A DNA stretch of 64,000 nt from Rhodobacter sp. (GCA_020250175.1 JADCEN010000015.1:1-64000), one strand, 5' to 3'; positions 9,066 to 17,402 are shown, numbered from the stretch's first letter. The notes: a model not told the origin generated them from the sequence alone. Numbers and translations are program-made.

Positions 9066-9390
9066 GTTTTGTCCTTCCCACCGTCAGCCTCGTCCTGCCT
9101 TCGGTCCAGCCCCTCCGGCCGGCTTTCAAGCGGGTCATAGGCGGAGCGGGATCGTCAGAGTATCATCGGCTGTCCCGAGAGATATTCGTGTGGGGGGTGA
9201 TTCCATAACGAATTTAAGTGATGCCTTGGGTGTCGGTAATTTCATGTCAACCGACCCATCGCCTGTCGAAATGCGACAGGCGAGGCCGGAAGAAAACTCG
9301 TTACGCCGCCCCCTCGGCCTCGCGCTATCGTCATGCCGGCCAAGGTTGCCTCGCCGAAAGGCCGCCGAACCGAAGTCGAGGAGCCGCGAG
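9066..9390 (+). promoter_or_regulatory. Divergent intergenic region between the aminotransferase operon and the EthD operon
   Basis: About 325 bases with no convincing gene. A plus-strand frame does extend through it from 9043, but its composition and lack of family similarity before the GTG at 9391 argue against translation. It must hold both divergent promoters. The stretch at about 9200-9245 is locally AT-richer, and an inverted repeat sits at 9261-9281. The LysR gene at 13247, at the end of the plus-strand set, is the nearest candidate regulator. Confidence 0.55.
9261..9281. repeat. Inverted repeat, possible operator
   Basis: Arms GCCTGTCG and CGACAGGC are perfect complements of 8 bases with a 5-base spacer (AAATG). 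The repeat lies in the divergent control region, about 110 bases before the EthD start. It has no T-tract, so an operator is more likely than a terminator. Confidence 0.5.
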
Positions 9391-9996
9391 GTGTCATGCC
9401 TGATCTTCCTGTGCGATGATGAGGCCGCAGTGCTGGCTGGCAGCAGGGTGGCGCGGCTTTGCGATGCCCTGTCCTATGCCGTACTGAACCGCGTGCAGGA
9501 TCGCTGCGTCCGGATGCCGATACCCTCTCGCCCGCTGCATGTGGCCGCCCTGCTGCAGATCTGGTCCCTAGATCACCGCGCGCGAGAGGTGATTGGTGCC
9601 GCAGGCGAGCTTGGGCTGGAGCGCTACTACGAGGTCGAACGACAGATACTCTTGCCACCCGCTGCTCTGCCGGGGGCGATCAAGCGCATGTCCTTGCTGG
9701 AACGCGCCACCGGCCTTGACCCCAGACAGTTCCGCGAAATCTGGAGAGAGTCACATGGCCCTCGCGTCGCCCGCCGCGCCGACGCTCTGCTTGGTTACTG
9801 CCAGAACCATGTGCTTGCCCGCAGCCCCGGCGCCCCGCCTTGCGACGGCTTGACCGAGCTATGGTTCCCGGATGTGGAGACGATGGAAGCTGTCCTGCCC
9901 TCAGCCCCCTCCGAGCCTGAAGCGCTGACGGCGCTGGCAGGCTCCTTCATCGGTCGGATCTCCACTCTGTTGCTGACAGAGGTGCGTCTCAAGTGA
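9391..9996 (+). CDS. EthD domain-containing protein
   Basis: 201 residues from GTG 9391, chosen because AGGAG lies 8-13 bases upstream and the protein only gains family-like sequence from here. The C-terminal half has the EthD/dimeric alpha-beta barrel signature (FREIWRESHGPRVAR, then LTELWFPDVETMEA). The N-terminal half looks like a second, more divergent copy of the same fold. EthD proteins include small decarboxylases and helper proteins next to oxidative operons, and many have no known reaction. The stop overlaps the next start (GTGA), so translation is coupled to the FAD oxidoreductase. I infer a joint role on the same intermediate. Confidence 0.72.
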   Translation: MSCLIFLCDDEAAVLAGSRVARLCDALSYAVLNRVQDRCVRMPIPSRPLHVAALLQIWSLDHRAREVIGAAGELGLERYYEVERQILLPPAALPGAIKRMSLLERATGLDPRQFREIWRESHGPRVARRADALLGYCQNHVLARSPGAPPCDGLTELWFPDVETMEAVLPSAPSEPEALTALAGSFIGRISTLLLTEVRLK

Positions 9997-11699
9997 GTGA
10001 GTATGCCGAGACTTGCGATGTCCTTGTCATCGGTTCGGGCGCGGCCGGGCTTTCGGCGGCGATCTCGGCACGTCTTTCGGGTGCCTCGGTCATCGTGGTC
10101 GAGAAGTCCGAGGTTTTCGGCGGCACCACGGCCCGATCGGGCGGCTGGTGCTGGATCCCGCTTTCCGGCCAGGCCCGGTCAGCGGGAATCGATGACAGCG
10201 AGGAAGATGTCCTGACCTACCTGCGCCACGAAATAGGTGCGACGCTGGATGAAACCAAGGCCCGGGCCTTTCTGAAGGCTGGCCCCGAGATGCTTGCTCT
10301 TTACGAAAGGCGGACCAGCCTTCGGTTGGACCTAGGCACCGCGTTTCCCGATTACCATCCCGAGGCTCCGGGCGGCAGGACAGGTGGCCGGGCGCTGTCC
10401 ACCCCACCCTTCGACGCACGCGATCTTGGTCCGCTCCTGCCCTGGCTCGCCCCCCCGCTGCGCGCCCTGATGCTGGCGGGAATGAGCATTGGCTCGGGTA
10501 CGGAACTGCGACACTTCTTCCGCGCCAGCCGCTCCCCGCGTTCGGCCCTTTTCGTATTGCGCCGCATGCTCGCACATGGCTTCGATGTACTGCGCTTCGG
10601 GCGAGGTATGCGCCTAGTCAATGGCAATGCCCTTGCTGCCCGCCTGGGCAAGAGCGCGACAGACCTCGGGGCGGCGCTCTGGCTCTCCTCGCCAGTGACG
10701 CAACTGCTGGTCCACCAAGATTGCGTGGCAGGGGCCGTGGTCCTTCGCCAAGATACCATAGCACGCATCCGGGCGCGTAAGGGAGTCATACTGGCCACGG
10801 GCGGATTTCCACATGATCTGGCGCGCCGCACCTCTCTTTATCTGCATGCGGCCAGCGAGAAAGATCATCTGTCGCTCGCGCCGCAAGGCATTCAGGGCGA
10901 TGGCTTACGTCTGGCCCACACGGTCGGCGCGGCCGTCGGAACAGGCTTGTCACAGAACGCCGCATGGACACCGCTTTCGCATGGGCACTGGACGGATGGA
11001 ACGTCCGTTGCCTATCCGCATTTCGTCGACCGCGGCAAACCCGGGATCATCGCGGTGGCCGGGCCGGGGCGGCGCTTCGTGAACGAAGCATCCTCTTACC
11101 ACGACTTCGTGTCGGCGTGGCTTGACCTGCGCGAGGGGGACAGGCTGCCTACTGCCTGGTTCATCGCCGATGCACGTGCCATCGGCCGCTACGGCCTGGG
11201 CCTGGCCCGACCTTTTCCTTTTCCTAGGCGACATTGGCTCAAGAGCGGATATCTGCTTTGCGCGAAAACTCCACAGGAGCTCGCTGCCAAGGCCGGGCTT
11301 GATGCCGCGACACTGGCCGAAACCATCCGCCGCTTCAACCAAGCGGCGGCAGTTGGCACGGACCCCGACTTCGGTCGCGGCAGCTCTGCCTACAATCGAT
11401 TTCAAGGCGACCCGGACCATCGACCGAACCCCTCCCTGGCCCCTCTGGACCGTCCCCCCTTTTATGCAGTCCGGATTCGCCCGGGCGATATCGGAACTTT
11501 CGAGGGCATCCTGACCGACACCCATGCAAGGGTGTTGAATGAGATTGGCCAGACGATCCCGGGGCTCTACGCCGCAGGCAATGACATGCGTTCGCTGATG
11601 GGGGGCTACTACCCCGGGGCAGGCATTACCCTTGGGCCAGCCCTTGTTTTCGGCTTCATCGCCGGACGGGATGCCGCAACTCGTAACGTGATGGAGTGA
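9993..11699 (+). CDS. FAD-dependent oxidoreductase (fumarate reductase / 3-ketosteroid dehydrogenase type)
   Basis: 568 residues starting at GTG 9993. The FAD-binding motif VIGSGAAGLSAA is near residue 11, followed by VVEKSEVFGGTTARSGG. The C-terminal GLYAAGNDMRSLMGGYYPGAGITLGPALVFG is the second FAD contact typical of this flavoprotein superfamily. Members catalyse desaturation, or reduction of activated C=C bonds. There is no signal peptide or haem-binding CxxCH. It overlaps the EthD gene by 4 bases and is followed after 3 bases by an aldehyde dehydrogenase. A close architectural match is at 44007-45701, also next to a polyamine-type transporter, so the flavoprotein and transporter seem to travel together. 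Confidence 0.85.
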   Translation: MSEYAETCDVLVIGSGAAGLSAAISARLSGASVIVVEKSEVFGGTTARSGGWCWIPLSGQARSAGIDDSEEDVLTYLRHEIGATLDETKARAFLKAGPEMLALYERRTSLRLDLGTAFPDYHPEAPGGRTGGRALSTPPFDARDLGPLLPWLAPPLRALMLAGMSIGSGTELRHFFRASRSPRSALFVLRRMLAHGFDVLRFGRGMRLVNGNALAARLGKSATDLGAALWLSSPVTQLLVHQDCVAGAVVLRQDTIARIRARKGVILATGGFPHDLARRTSLYLHAASEKDHLSLAPQGIQGDGLRLAHTVGAAVGTGLSQNAAWTPLSHGHWTDGTSVAYPHFVDRGKPGIIAVAGPGRRFVNEASSYHDFVSAWLDLREGDRLPTAWFIADARAIGRYGLGLARPFPFPRRHWLKSGYLLCAKTPQELAAKAGLDAATLAETIRRFNQAAAVGTDPDFGRGSSAYNRFQGDPDHRPNPSLAPLDRPPFYAVRIRPGDIGTFEGILTDTHARVLNEIGQTIPGLYAAGNDMRSLMGGYYPGAGITLGPALVFGFIAGRDAATRNVME

Positions 11700-11702
11700 A
11701 CC

Positions 11703-13193
11703 ATGACCAGTCTGCCCCGCTTTCTGATGTTCGTCGACAACGAGTTCACTCCTGCGGTTTCGGGCCGCTGGTTTTCGTCCTTCGATCCGGCTCGTGGGGT
11801 GCCCTGGGCCGAGGTTGCGGCAGGTGGGCCCGAGGATGTGGACCGCGCCGTCCAATCTGCCGACCGGGCCTTCCGCAGTGCGGACTGGGCGCGGCTGTCG
11901 GCTTCGGACCGCGGGGTGCTGCTGAACCGGCTTGCCGAACTGATCGCCACCCATTCCGGCGAGCTTGCAGCCGCCGAGACCCGCGACAACGGCAAACTGC
12001 TGGCCGAAATGCGTGGGCAGATGGCCTATATGCCGCGCTGGTATCGCTACTTCGCCGGGCTGGCCGACAAGATCGAGGGCGCGGTCCTGCCCGCCGATAA
12101 GCCCGACATGTTCGCCTATACCCGGCTTGAACCACTGGGCGTCGTCGCCGCAATCGTGCCCTGGAATTCTCCCCTCCTCCTGACGGCCTGGAAACTCGCC
12201 CCGGCGCTGGCCGCAGGCAATACGGTCGTCATCAAGCCCTCGGAATTCACCTCGACCTCCATAACTCCCTTCCTGGACCTGGTGCGGCAGGCAGGCTTTC
12301 CCCCGGGGGTCGTCAATGCCGTCACCGGAACAGGGGCCGAGGTCGGCGCAGCGCTGGTCGAACATCCCCTCGTGCGCGCAGTTGCCTTTACCGGGGGCGA
12401 GGCGGCGGGAATGGCCATCGGCGCCACAGCCGGGCGGCGATTGATCCCCATGACCCTGGAACTAGGCGGCAAGAGCGCCAACATCGTCTTTCCCGACGCA
12501 GATATCGGTCGTGCAGTCAACGGCATCGTCGGTGGCATCTTCGCGGCCACTGGCCAGACCTGTGTCGCAGGGTCGCGGCTTCTTGTACACAGGTCAGTTG
12601 CGGCCGAAGTCCTGGACCGAGTCACGGAACTGGCGCGCTCGGCCCGTATCGGCGACCCGATGGATCTTGACACCCAAGTCGGACCCATCACGACAGAAGC
12701 CCAGATGCAAAGGATCCTAGGACATATCGAGGAGGCAAAGTCTGCAGGGGCCAGAGTTCTCTTGGGCGGCGGTCGCGCCTCGGGCGGTATTTGCGACAGC
12801 GGTTGGTTCGTTCTGCCCACGATCTTCGGCGATGTCACTCCGGACATGCGCCTGGTGCGGCAAGAGGTCTTCGGGCCGGTGCTGGCCGTCCTGCCCTTTG
12901 ACACCGAAGACGAAGCGCTGTCCCTGGCCAACGCAACCGATTACGGCCTTGCCGCCGGGGTATGGACCAACGACCTGAACCGCGCTCATCGTTTGGCTGC
13001 TGGGCTGCAGGCGGGGTCGGTCTGGGTGAACACCTACCGTACCTCAGGACCCATGGCGCCGTTCGGAGGCTACAAGAACTCGGGCCTAGGCCGGGAAGGC
13101 GGGCAGCTGGCCGTCCTGCACTTCCTTCAGCAAAAGGCCGTCTGGGTCGACATGGGGGCCGCCGGGCCGCCCCCCTTCACCATGAAGCTGTGA
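11703..13193 (+). CDS. NAD(P)-dependent aldehyde dehydrogenase
   Basis: 496 residues, the usual size. The catalytic glutamate is in LELGGKSAN (about residue 257), the nucleophile cysteine in GQTCVAGSR (about 291), the NAD-binding and oxyanion asparagine segment in VPWNSP, and the C-terminal GGYKNSGLGREGG is typical. It oxidises an aldehyde to its acid in the cytoplasm. Lying third in the EthD / FAD oxidoreductase set and opposite an aminotransferase operon, it is well placed to oxidise the aldehyde left by transamination. Other ALDH paralogues are at 55342 and 59066. The specific substrate is not readable from sequence. Confidence 0.88.
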   Translation: MTSLPRFLMFVDNEFTPAVSGRWFSSFDPARGVPWAEVAAGGPEDVDRAVQSADRAFRSADWARLSASDRGVLLNRLAELIATHSGELAAAETRDNGKLLAEMRGQMAYMPRWYRYFAGLADKIEGAVLPADKPDMFAYTRLEPLGVVAAIVPWNSPLLLTAWKLAPALAAGNTVVIKPSEFTSTSITPFLDLVRQAGFPPGVVNAVTGTGAEVGAALVEHPLVRAVAFTGGEAAGMAIGATAGRRLIPMTLELGGKSANIVFPDADIGRAVNGIVGGIFAATGQTCVAGSRLLVHRSVAAEVLDRVTELARSARIGDPMDLDTQVGPITTEAQMQRILGHIEEAKSAGARVLLGGGRASGGICDSGWFVLPTIFGDVTPDMRLVRQEVFGPVLAVLPFDTEDEALSLANATDYGLAAGVWTNDLNRAHRLAAGLQAGSVWVNTYRTSGPMAPFGGYKNSGLGREGGQLAVLHFLQQKAVWVDMGAAGPPPFTMKL

Positions 13194-13246
13194 CCTTGGC
13201 CGGTGCCCCCGCCCCCACTATCATGCGGGCGAAGGGAGAGCATACC

Positions 13247-14137
13247 ATGACCCTGAAGCAGCTTGAAGCCTTCTACTGGTCGGCGATCCTTGGCAGTTTC
13301 GCGCTTGCCGCCGAGCGGCTTTTCATGACGCAATCTGCCCTCTCCAAGCGGATCCAGGAACTGGAACTGGAAATCGGCGTGCCTCTCTTCGACCGCAGCG
13401 GCCCCCGCGCCCGCATCACGGACGCTGGCGAGAACATCCTGTCGCGGGCCGAACAGTTGCTTTCGCTGCGCGACGAAATCGTCGTTGCGGCCCGCGGTCC
13501 TTCGGGTTTGCGCGGTACGTGCCGCTTCGGCGTCAGCGAACTGATGGCGATGCGCTACCTGCCCAGCATCGTGGCAGCCATCCGGCGCGATTACCCCGAA
13601 GTTATTCTTGAACCGCGCGTGGCGGTGACCAAGGAACTCCTGGAGGACGTCGAGAAGGGCGAGACAGAGTTCGCCATTGCTCCGGGCCGCTCACTCGACC
13701 CGGCGGTCATAAGCGAGCAGATCTGCGAGGTTCCTTTGCTGTGGGTCGCCTCGCCCGGCCTGTTTCACGAAGACCGGCCCGTCACCGCCGAGGAACTGCA
13801 GCATCATCCAATCATCTCCATGTCGGAGAAGGCCGGAAGCACCATGCAGCTTCTGGACCTGAGCGCACGTCGCGGTCTGCGCTTTCGTCGTGTTCTGACA
13901 ACCAACAGTCCCGAAGCGGTCGCAGTGGCGACAATCGCCGGTCTTGGCGTTGCGCTTTTGGGCGGCCCTTTCGTCGAAAGGTATCTCACTGAAGGCAAAT
14001 TGGTTCGCCTTGCGGTCGAGGACCGGCTGCAAGTACCTGACCTTGCTTATTGCATTCACTGGAGGGCCGAAAACAGTCGGGTCCTCGCGCGAAAGCTGCG
14101 CGAAATTTCGCGCGACATATGTCTTGCCGGACGCTGA
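13247..14137 (+). CDS. LysR family transcriptional regulator
   Basis: 296 residues from ATG 13247, with GGAGAG upstream; a longer frame from 12962 overlaps the ALDH gene and can be dismissed. The N-terminal winged helix-turn-helix reads MTLKQLEAFYWSAILGSFA then QSALSKRIQELE, and a LysR effector-binding domain follows (about residues 90-290). LysR proteins usually activate neighbouring catabolic genes when bound to a pathway intermediate. It lies 53 bases after the ALDH gene on the same strand, so it may be co-transcribed with its targets. The inverted repeat at 9261-9281 is one place it might act. Confidence 0.88.
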   Translation: MTLKQLEAFYWSAILGSFALAAERLFMTQSALSKRIQELELEIGVPLFDRSGPRARITDAGENILSRAEQLLSLRDEIVVAARGPSGLRGTCRFGVSELMAMRYLPSIVAAIRRDYPEVILEPRVAVTKELLEDVEKGETEFAIAPGRSLDPAVISEQICEVPLLWVASPGLFHEDRPVTAEELQHHPIISMSEKAGSTMQLLDLSARRGLRFRRVLTTNSPEAVAVATIAGLGVALLGGPFVERYLTEGKLVRLAVEDRLQVPDLAYCIHWRAENSRVLARKLREISRDICLAGR

Positions 14138-14282
14138 AGCGGCGTGGTCGAGATCACCTGATGGTACTATGCGCGAAAGACCGCTTTCCGCCTTTTCCGC
14201 CCGCTAACTTTGTCTGCTGAACGGTCTTCACAAGAAAACGATCTCCACCACCCTGCGGCGCCCTCTTCGCCACGCAAGCTGC
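14138..14282. other. Non-coding stretch after LysR
   Basis: No convincing gene, RNA or T-tailed terminator. It leads into the transposase fragment at 14283 and may include worn remains of the same element. Confidence 0.4.
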
Positions 14283-14576
14283 ACGACGACCTGTGCCTCG
14301 GTTCGTGCTATCCATGACTATCGCACGCTCGTTCTCGACACGCTCTTTGGGCGACTTCGTGTCAAAGCCGCGCGCTTGCGTCGCTGCCCCTGCGATGCGA
14401 GGTCAGCAACGATGCCGAACGGGCCGATTTCTCCGCTGGCCATCTTCTTTCCAGACCGGGCCACTCCGGAGCTGCAGCGGCTTCATGCGGATCTCGGATC
14501 CCGACATTCCTTTCGCGAAGCTGCGCGGCTGACCGCCGATCTCGACGGGCTCCTGGTCTCGGTTCCTGCCCCGTGA
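14283..14576 (+). pseudogene. Transposase N-terminal/central fragment (ISKra4-like)
   Basis: The frame through 14313 reads HDYRTLVLDTLFGRLRVKAAR, then a CPC motif, then SPLAIFFPDRATPELQRL and a helical segment. This order (first beta-rich segment, Cys-x-Cys, S-P-L..RxTPEL) is what I know from the N-terminal third of ISKra4-like transposases. The frame stops at 14576 without a catalytic core and has no proper start. It is a remnant. The C-terminal fragment of the same kind of protein is at 734-985 on the other strand, so the transporter/aminotransferase block is bracketed by pieces of the element. Confidence 0.5.
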
Positions 14577-14612
14577 CGTGACGGCCGGGACGCCGCCCGG
14601 CGCCCGGCCCCC

Positions 14613-14807
14613 TCACACTGCCGAAGGATCGCGGGCGAGAAGCATCGCCTCGGCCAACACGGCCTCATCCCCGATATGGTTCATCAGGATCAGGATCAGC
14701 CGCGCGTTCAGCGCGTGGCTCTCCGCCTCGCTCAATCCCTCATGAGTGGCGATCAGGCGGGCATAGCTTTCATCCGGCCTCGTCAGGTTTGGGGTCGTGA
14801 TCAGCAC
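14613..14807 (-). CDS. DUF2783 domain-containing protein
   Basis: 64 residues from GTG 14807, which has AAGGAG just upstream overlapping the end of the FAD monooxygenase gene; a longer frame to 14888 lies inside that gene. The peptide (LITTPNLTRPDESYARLIATHEGL...) matches the small DUF2783 family as I remember it, which is regularly found directly after class A flavin monooxygenases like the one here. No catalytic residues are evident. It is mostly helical and has no membrane segment. I infer a helper or stabilising partner of the monooxygenase. The function is unknown. Confidence 0.75.
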   Translation of the reverse strand: MLITTPNLTRPDESYARLIATHEGLSEAESHALNARLILILMNHIGDEAVLAEAMLLARDPSAV

Positions 14808-14811
14808 CGCC

Positions 14812-16428
14812 TCACTCCTTTCCGATGGCGCGCGCAAGCGCCGCCGCCACCGCCGCCTCATCCAGATGATCCCAGCGCGCCGCGACATGCTGGTCGGGCC
14901 GGATCAGATAGACAGCCCGCTCCGCACCGCCCAAGTAACGCGCCCCCAATTCCGGCGTGGGAGCAAGTGACAGCCCCTCCAGCGCCACCCCATGACCGGC
15001 CATGGCCTTTGGCACCTCCAACCCGATCCCCATCAGGGTAAAGCCGCGCCCTAAACGGGACAAAAGCCAGCCCCTGTCAAGCGGCGCATCCGGGCAGGGC
15101 GACCCTGGTCGCGTTCGCGCGGGCATAGCCGGATGATCCGCCCCGTTCAGCACCGACCCGTCATAGGTGCAGGGCATTGACAGCCGCCCCGAATTCACCA
15201 CTGTCCGCGCAAAAGGCAGGCTCCCGGCCAAGGCCAGCACCGCATTGCGGAACATCTTCGAAACGGGCGTTTTTGGCGTAATGAAATCCGTGGCCCGCGT
15301 GGAATTCAGGATGTTCTCCTCTGCCCCATGCACCCGCTCGGCATCATAACTGTCGAGCAGGCGCTCAGGCGCTACACCCTCCACCACCAGCGCCAGCTTC
15401 CACGCCAGATTGTCGACGTCCTGCACGCCCGAATTCGCACCCCGTGCGCCGAACGGCGAAACCAGATGAGCACTATCCCCCGCGAACAGCACGCGCCCAT
15501 GGCGGAACCGCTCCATCCGGCGGCACTGGAAGGTGTAGATCGAACACCAGTCGAGTTCGTAGTCCACATCCGGCCCCAGCATCGCATCAACGCGGGCGCG
15601 GATGCGGGCGGGTTCCAGTTCCTTTGCGCGGTCGATGTTCCAGCCCAGCTGAAAATCGATGCGCCAGATATCGTCGGGCTGCTTGTGCAACAGCGCCGAG
15701 TCGCCAGATTTGAAATGCGGCTCGAACCAGAACCAGCGTTCGGTCGGGAAATCAGCCTTCATCTTAACATCGGCGATCAGAAAGTTGTCCTCGAACACGC
15801 GCCCATCAAAGCCGAGGCCCAGCATGTTGCGAAGTGGGCTGCGCGCGCCGTCGCAGGCGATCAGCCACTCGGCTTCGACCTTGTAGGGTCCGTCCGGCGT
15901 CATCACGTCCAGCGCCACATGGTCTGCGGCAGGGGTCACCGCATCGACGCGGTTCTTGCCGCGCAACTCGATCGGCGCGCCTTCGGCCTGTGCCGCCACG
16001 ATGGCGTCATGCAGGAATTTCTCGAACCATGGCTGTTGCAGGTTGATGAAGGCGGGAAAGGCATGGCCGCCTTCGGGCAACAGGTTGAATTCGTAAAGCA
16101 GACGGTCGTCGTGGAACACTTTGCCAAGGTTCCACTGCACGCCCTTGGCCAGCATAGGCTTCGCCGCGCCCAGGCGGTCGCAGATTTCAAGCGTGCGTTT
16201 GGCAAAGCACAGGGCACGGCTGCCCAGCCCCGCGCCTTCGTGATCATCCAGAAGAACCACCGGCACACCGCGACGCCCGAGGTCAAGCGCGGTCGCAAGG
16301 CCGATCGGGCCGCCACCGACCACGACAGCCTTGTGGCGGACGGGCGTGGTCGCGTCCTGATCCGGTGATTTGGCGTAGGGATACAAGCGGAACGCGAGCG
16401 TGTAGCGTTCCGGAATATCATGCTTCAT
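14812..16428 (-). CDS. FAD-dependent aromatic monooxygenase (class A flavoprotein)
   Basis: 538 residues from ATG 16428 (MKHDIPER), preceded by GGGAGG. It has the FAD-binding VVVGGGPIGLATAL near residue 35, the CDGARSPLR motif in the middle, and GRVLFAGDSAHLVSPFGARGANSG, the second FAD motif of hydroxybenzoate-hydroxylase-like enzymes. These use NAD(P)H and oxygen to hydroxylate a phenolic ring. The operon continues from homogentisate dioxygenase, fumarylacetoacetase and an MBL-fold protein. An attractive inference is that it makes a ring-cleavage substrate such as homogentisate from 3-hydroxyphenylacetate or a related acid. That substrate is not proven by sequence. Confidence 0.83.
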   Translation of the reverse strand: MKHDIPERYTLAFRLYPYAKSPDQDATTPVRHKAVVVGGGPIGLATALDLGRRGVPVVLLDDHEGAGLGSRALCFAKRTLEICDRLGAAKPMLAKGVQWNLGKVFHDDRLLYEFNLLPEGGHAFPAFINLQQPWFEKFLHDAIVAAQAEGAPIELRGKNRVDAVTPAADHVALDVMTPDGPYKVEAEWLIACDGARSPLRNMLGLGFDGRVFEDNFLIADVKMKADFPTERWFWFEPHFKSGDSALLHKQPDDIWRIDFQLGWNIDRAKELEPARIRARVDAMLGPDVDYELDWCSIYTFQCRRMERFRHGRVLFAGDSAHLVSPFGARGANSGVQDVDNLAWKLALVVEGVAPERLLDSYDAERVHGAEENILNSTRATDFITPKTPVSKMFRNAVLALAGSLPFARTVVNSGRLSMPCTYDGSVLNGADHPAMPARTRPGSPCPDAPLDRGWLLSRLGRGFTLMGIGLEVPKAMAGHGVALEGLSLAPTPELGARYLGGAERAVYLIRPDQHVAARWDHLDEAAVAAALARAIGKE

Positions 16429-16451
16429 TTGAGCCTCCCGGTTCCTTTCGT

Positions 16452-17402
16452 TCAACCCTGCAAGGCCGCCCACATGTCCAGATCGCGCTGTGCGGTCCAG
16501 ATGCGGGGATGGTGGATGCCGCGCGCCTCGTCATGGGCACGGGCGACGTTGAAGGGCAGGCAATGCTCGTAGATTGCATAGTCCTTGAACTTCGGGTCGC
16601 ATTCAGCCCGGCAGGCATCCCATGCCTCTTTCAAGGTGCCGTTGCGGGCGGCGACGCGCGCGACGGGCCTGTAGGTGCTTTCGACAAAGTCCTTGGTCCG
16701 GTCGAGTGCCGCATTGACCGCATCGCGCCCCAGGACGGCATCGCCACGACCTGGAGCAATCGCGTCTAGGTCGTAGTCCCGGATCGCCTCCAGCGTTGCG
16801 CCCCACTCAGCGAAATGGCCGTCGCCGCAATAGCAGGCCGAATGCGCCTCCACGATATCGCCGGTGAACATCACGTTCGCGTCCGGCACTTGCACCACCG
16901 CATCCCCCGCCGTATGCGCGCGGCCCAATTGGCAGATATCCACCCGCCGCTTGCCCATCCAGATCGTCATCCTGCCGTTGAAGGTGGTCGTGGGCCATGT
17001 CAGGCCCGGAATGCTCTCATGCCCTTGAAACAGGCGCGGAAAGCGCTGGAACTCGCTGTCCCAATCCTCCTGCCCCCGCTCGGCCACCATGTTTCGCGCG
17101 GCCTCGGACATGATCACCTGTCCCGCGCCGAAGGCCGAGGCACCCAGTACCCGCACCGCGTGGTAATGCGTCAGCACCACATGGGAAATCGGCTTGTCCG
17201 TCACCTCCCGGATGCAGTCGATCACCTTCTGCGCAAGGCGCGGCGTCGCCTGTGCCTCGACCACCATCACGGAGTCATCCCCGATGATAACGCCCGAATT
17301 TGGGTCACCCTCGGCGGTAAAGGCATAGAGCCCTTCCCCGATCTCGGTGAAGCTGATGGTCTTTTCCGCCAGATCGCCCTGCGAGGCGAAAGCCTTAGCC
17401 AT
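16452..17402 (-). CDS. MBL-fold metallo-hydrolase with altered metal motif
   Basis: 316 residues from ATG 17402, with AGGAACAGG upstream. The fold is recognisable: a beta-rich N-terminus, LTHYHAVRVLGA (His79 and His81), GRAHTAGDAVV and FTGDIVE. The first motif should be HxHxDH, but here reads H-Y-H-A-V-R, so the aspartate and histidine of metal site 2 are missing, while the later HTxGD and TGD are kept. I believe close relatives in this operon type have the same wording, so this is probably a family trait. It sits between fumarylacetoacetase and the FAD monooxygenase. A ring-opening or lactone hydrolase role is possible. Confidence 0.75.
   Translation of the reverse strand: MAKAFASQGDLAEKTISFTEIGEGLYAFTAEGDPNSGVIIGDDSVMVVEAQATPRLAQKVIDCIREVTDKPISHVVLTHYHAVRVLGASAFGAGQVIMSEAARNMVAERGQEDWDSEFQRFPRLFQGHESIPGLTWPTTTFNGRMTIWMGKRRVDICQLGRAHTAGDAVVQVPDANVMFTGDIVEAHSACYCGDGHFAEWGATLEAIRDYDLDAIAPGRGDAVLGRDAVNAALDRTKDFVESTYRPVARVAARNGTLKEAWDACRAECDPKFKDYAIYEHCLPFNVARAHDEARGIHHPRIWTAQRDLDMWAALQG

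Noticed and set aside
9043-9390. Upstream extension of the EthD frame
   Set aside because: The stretch overlaps the divergent aminotransferase start, has no family similarity, and a good ribosome site precedes the GTG at 9391.
10950-12365. 471-codon open frame on the minus strand
   Set aside because: It covers parts of two well-supported plus-strand genes (FAD oxidoreductase and ALDH) and resembles no known protein.
14293-14532. Small plus-strand gene starting at 14293
   Set aside because: The frame beginning at 14293 has no similarity; the neighbouring frame in the same stretch carries the transposase fragment.
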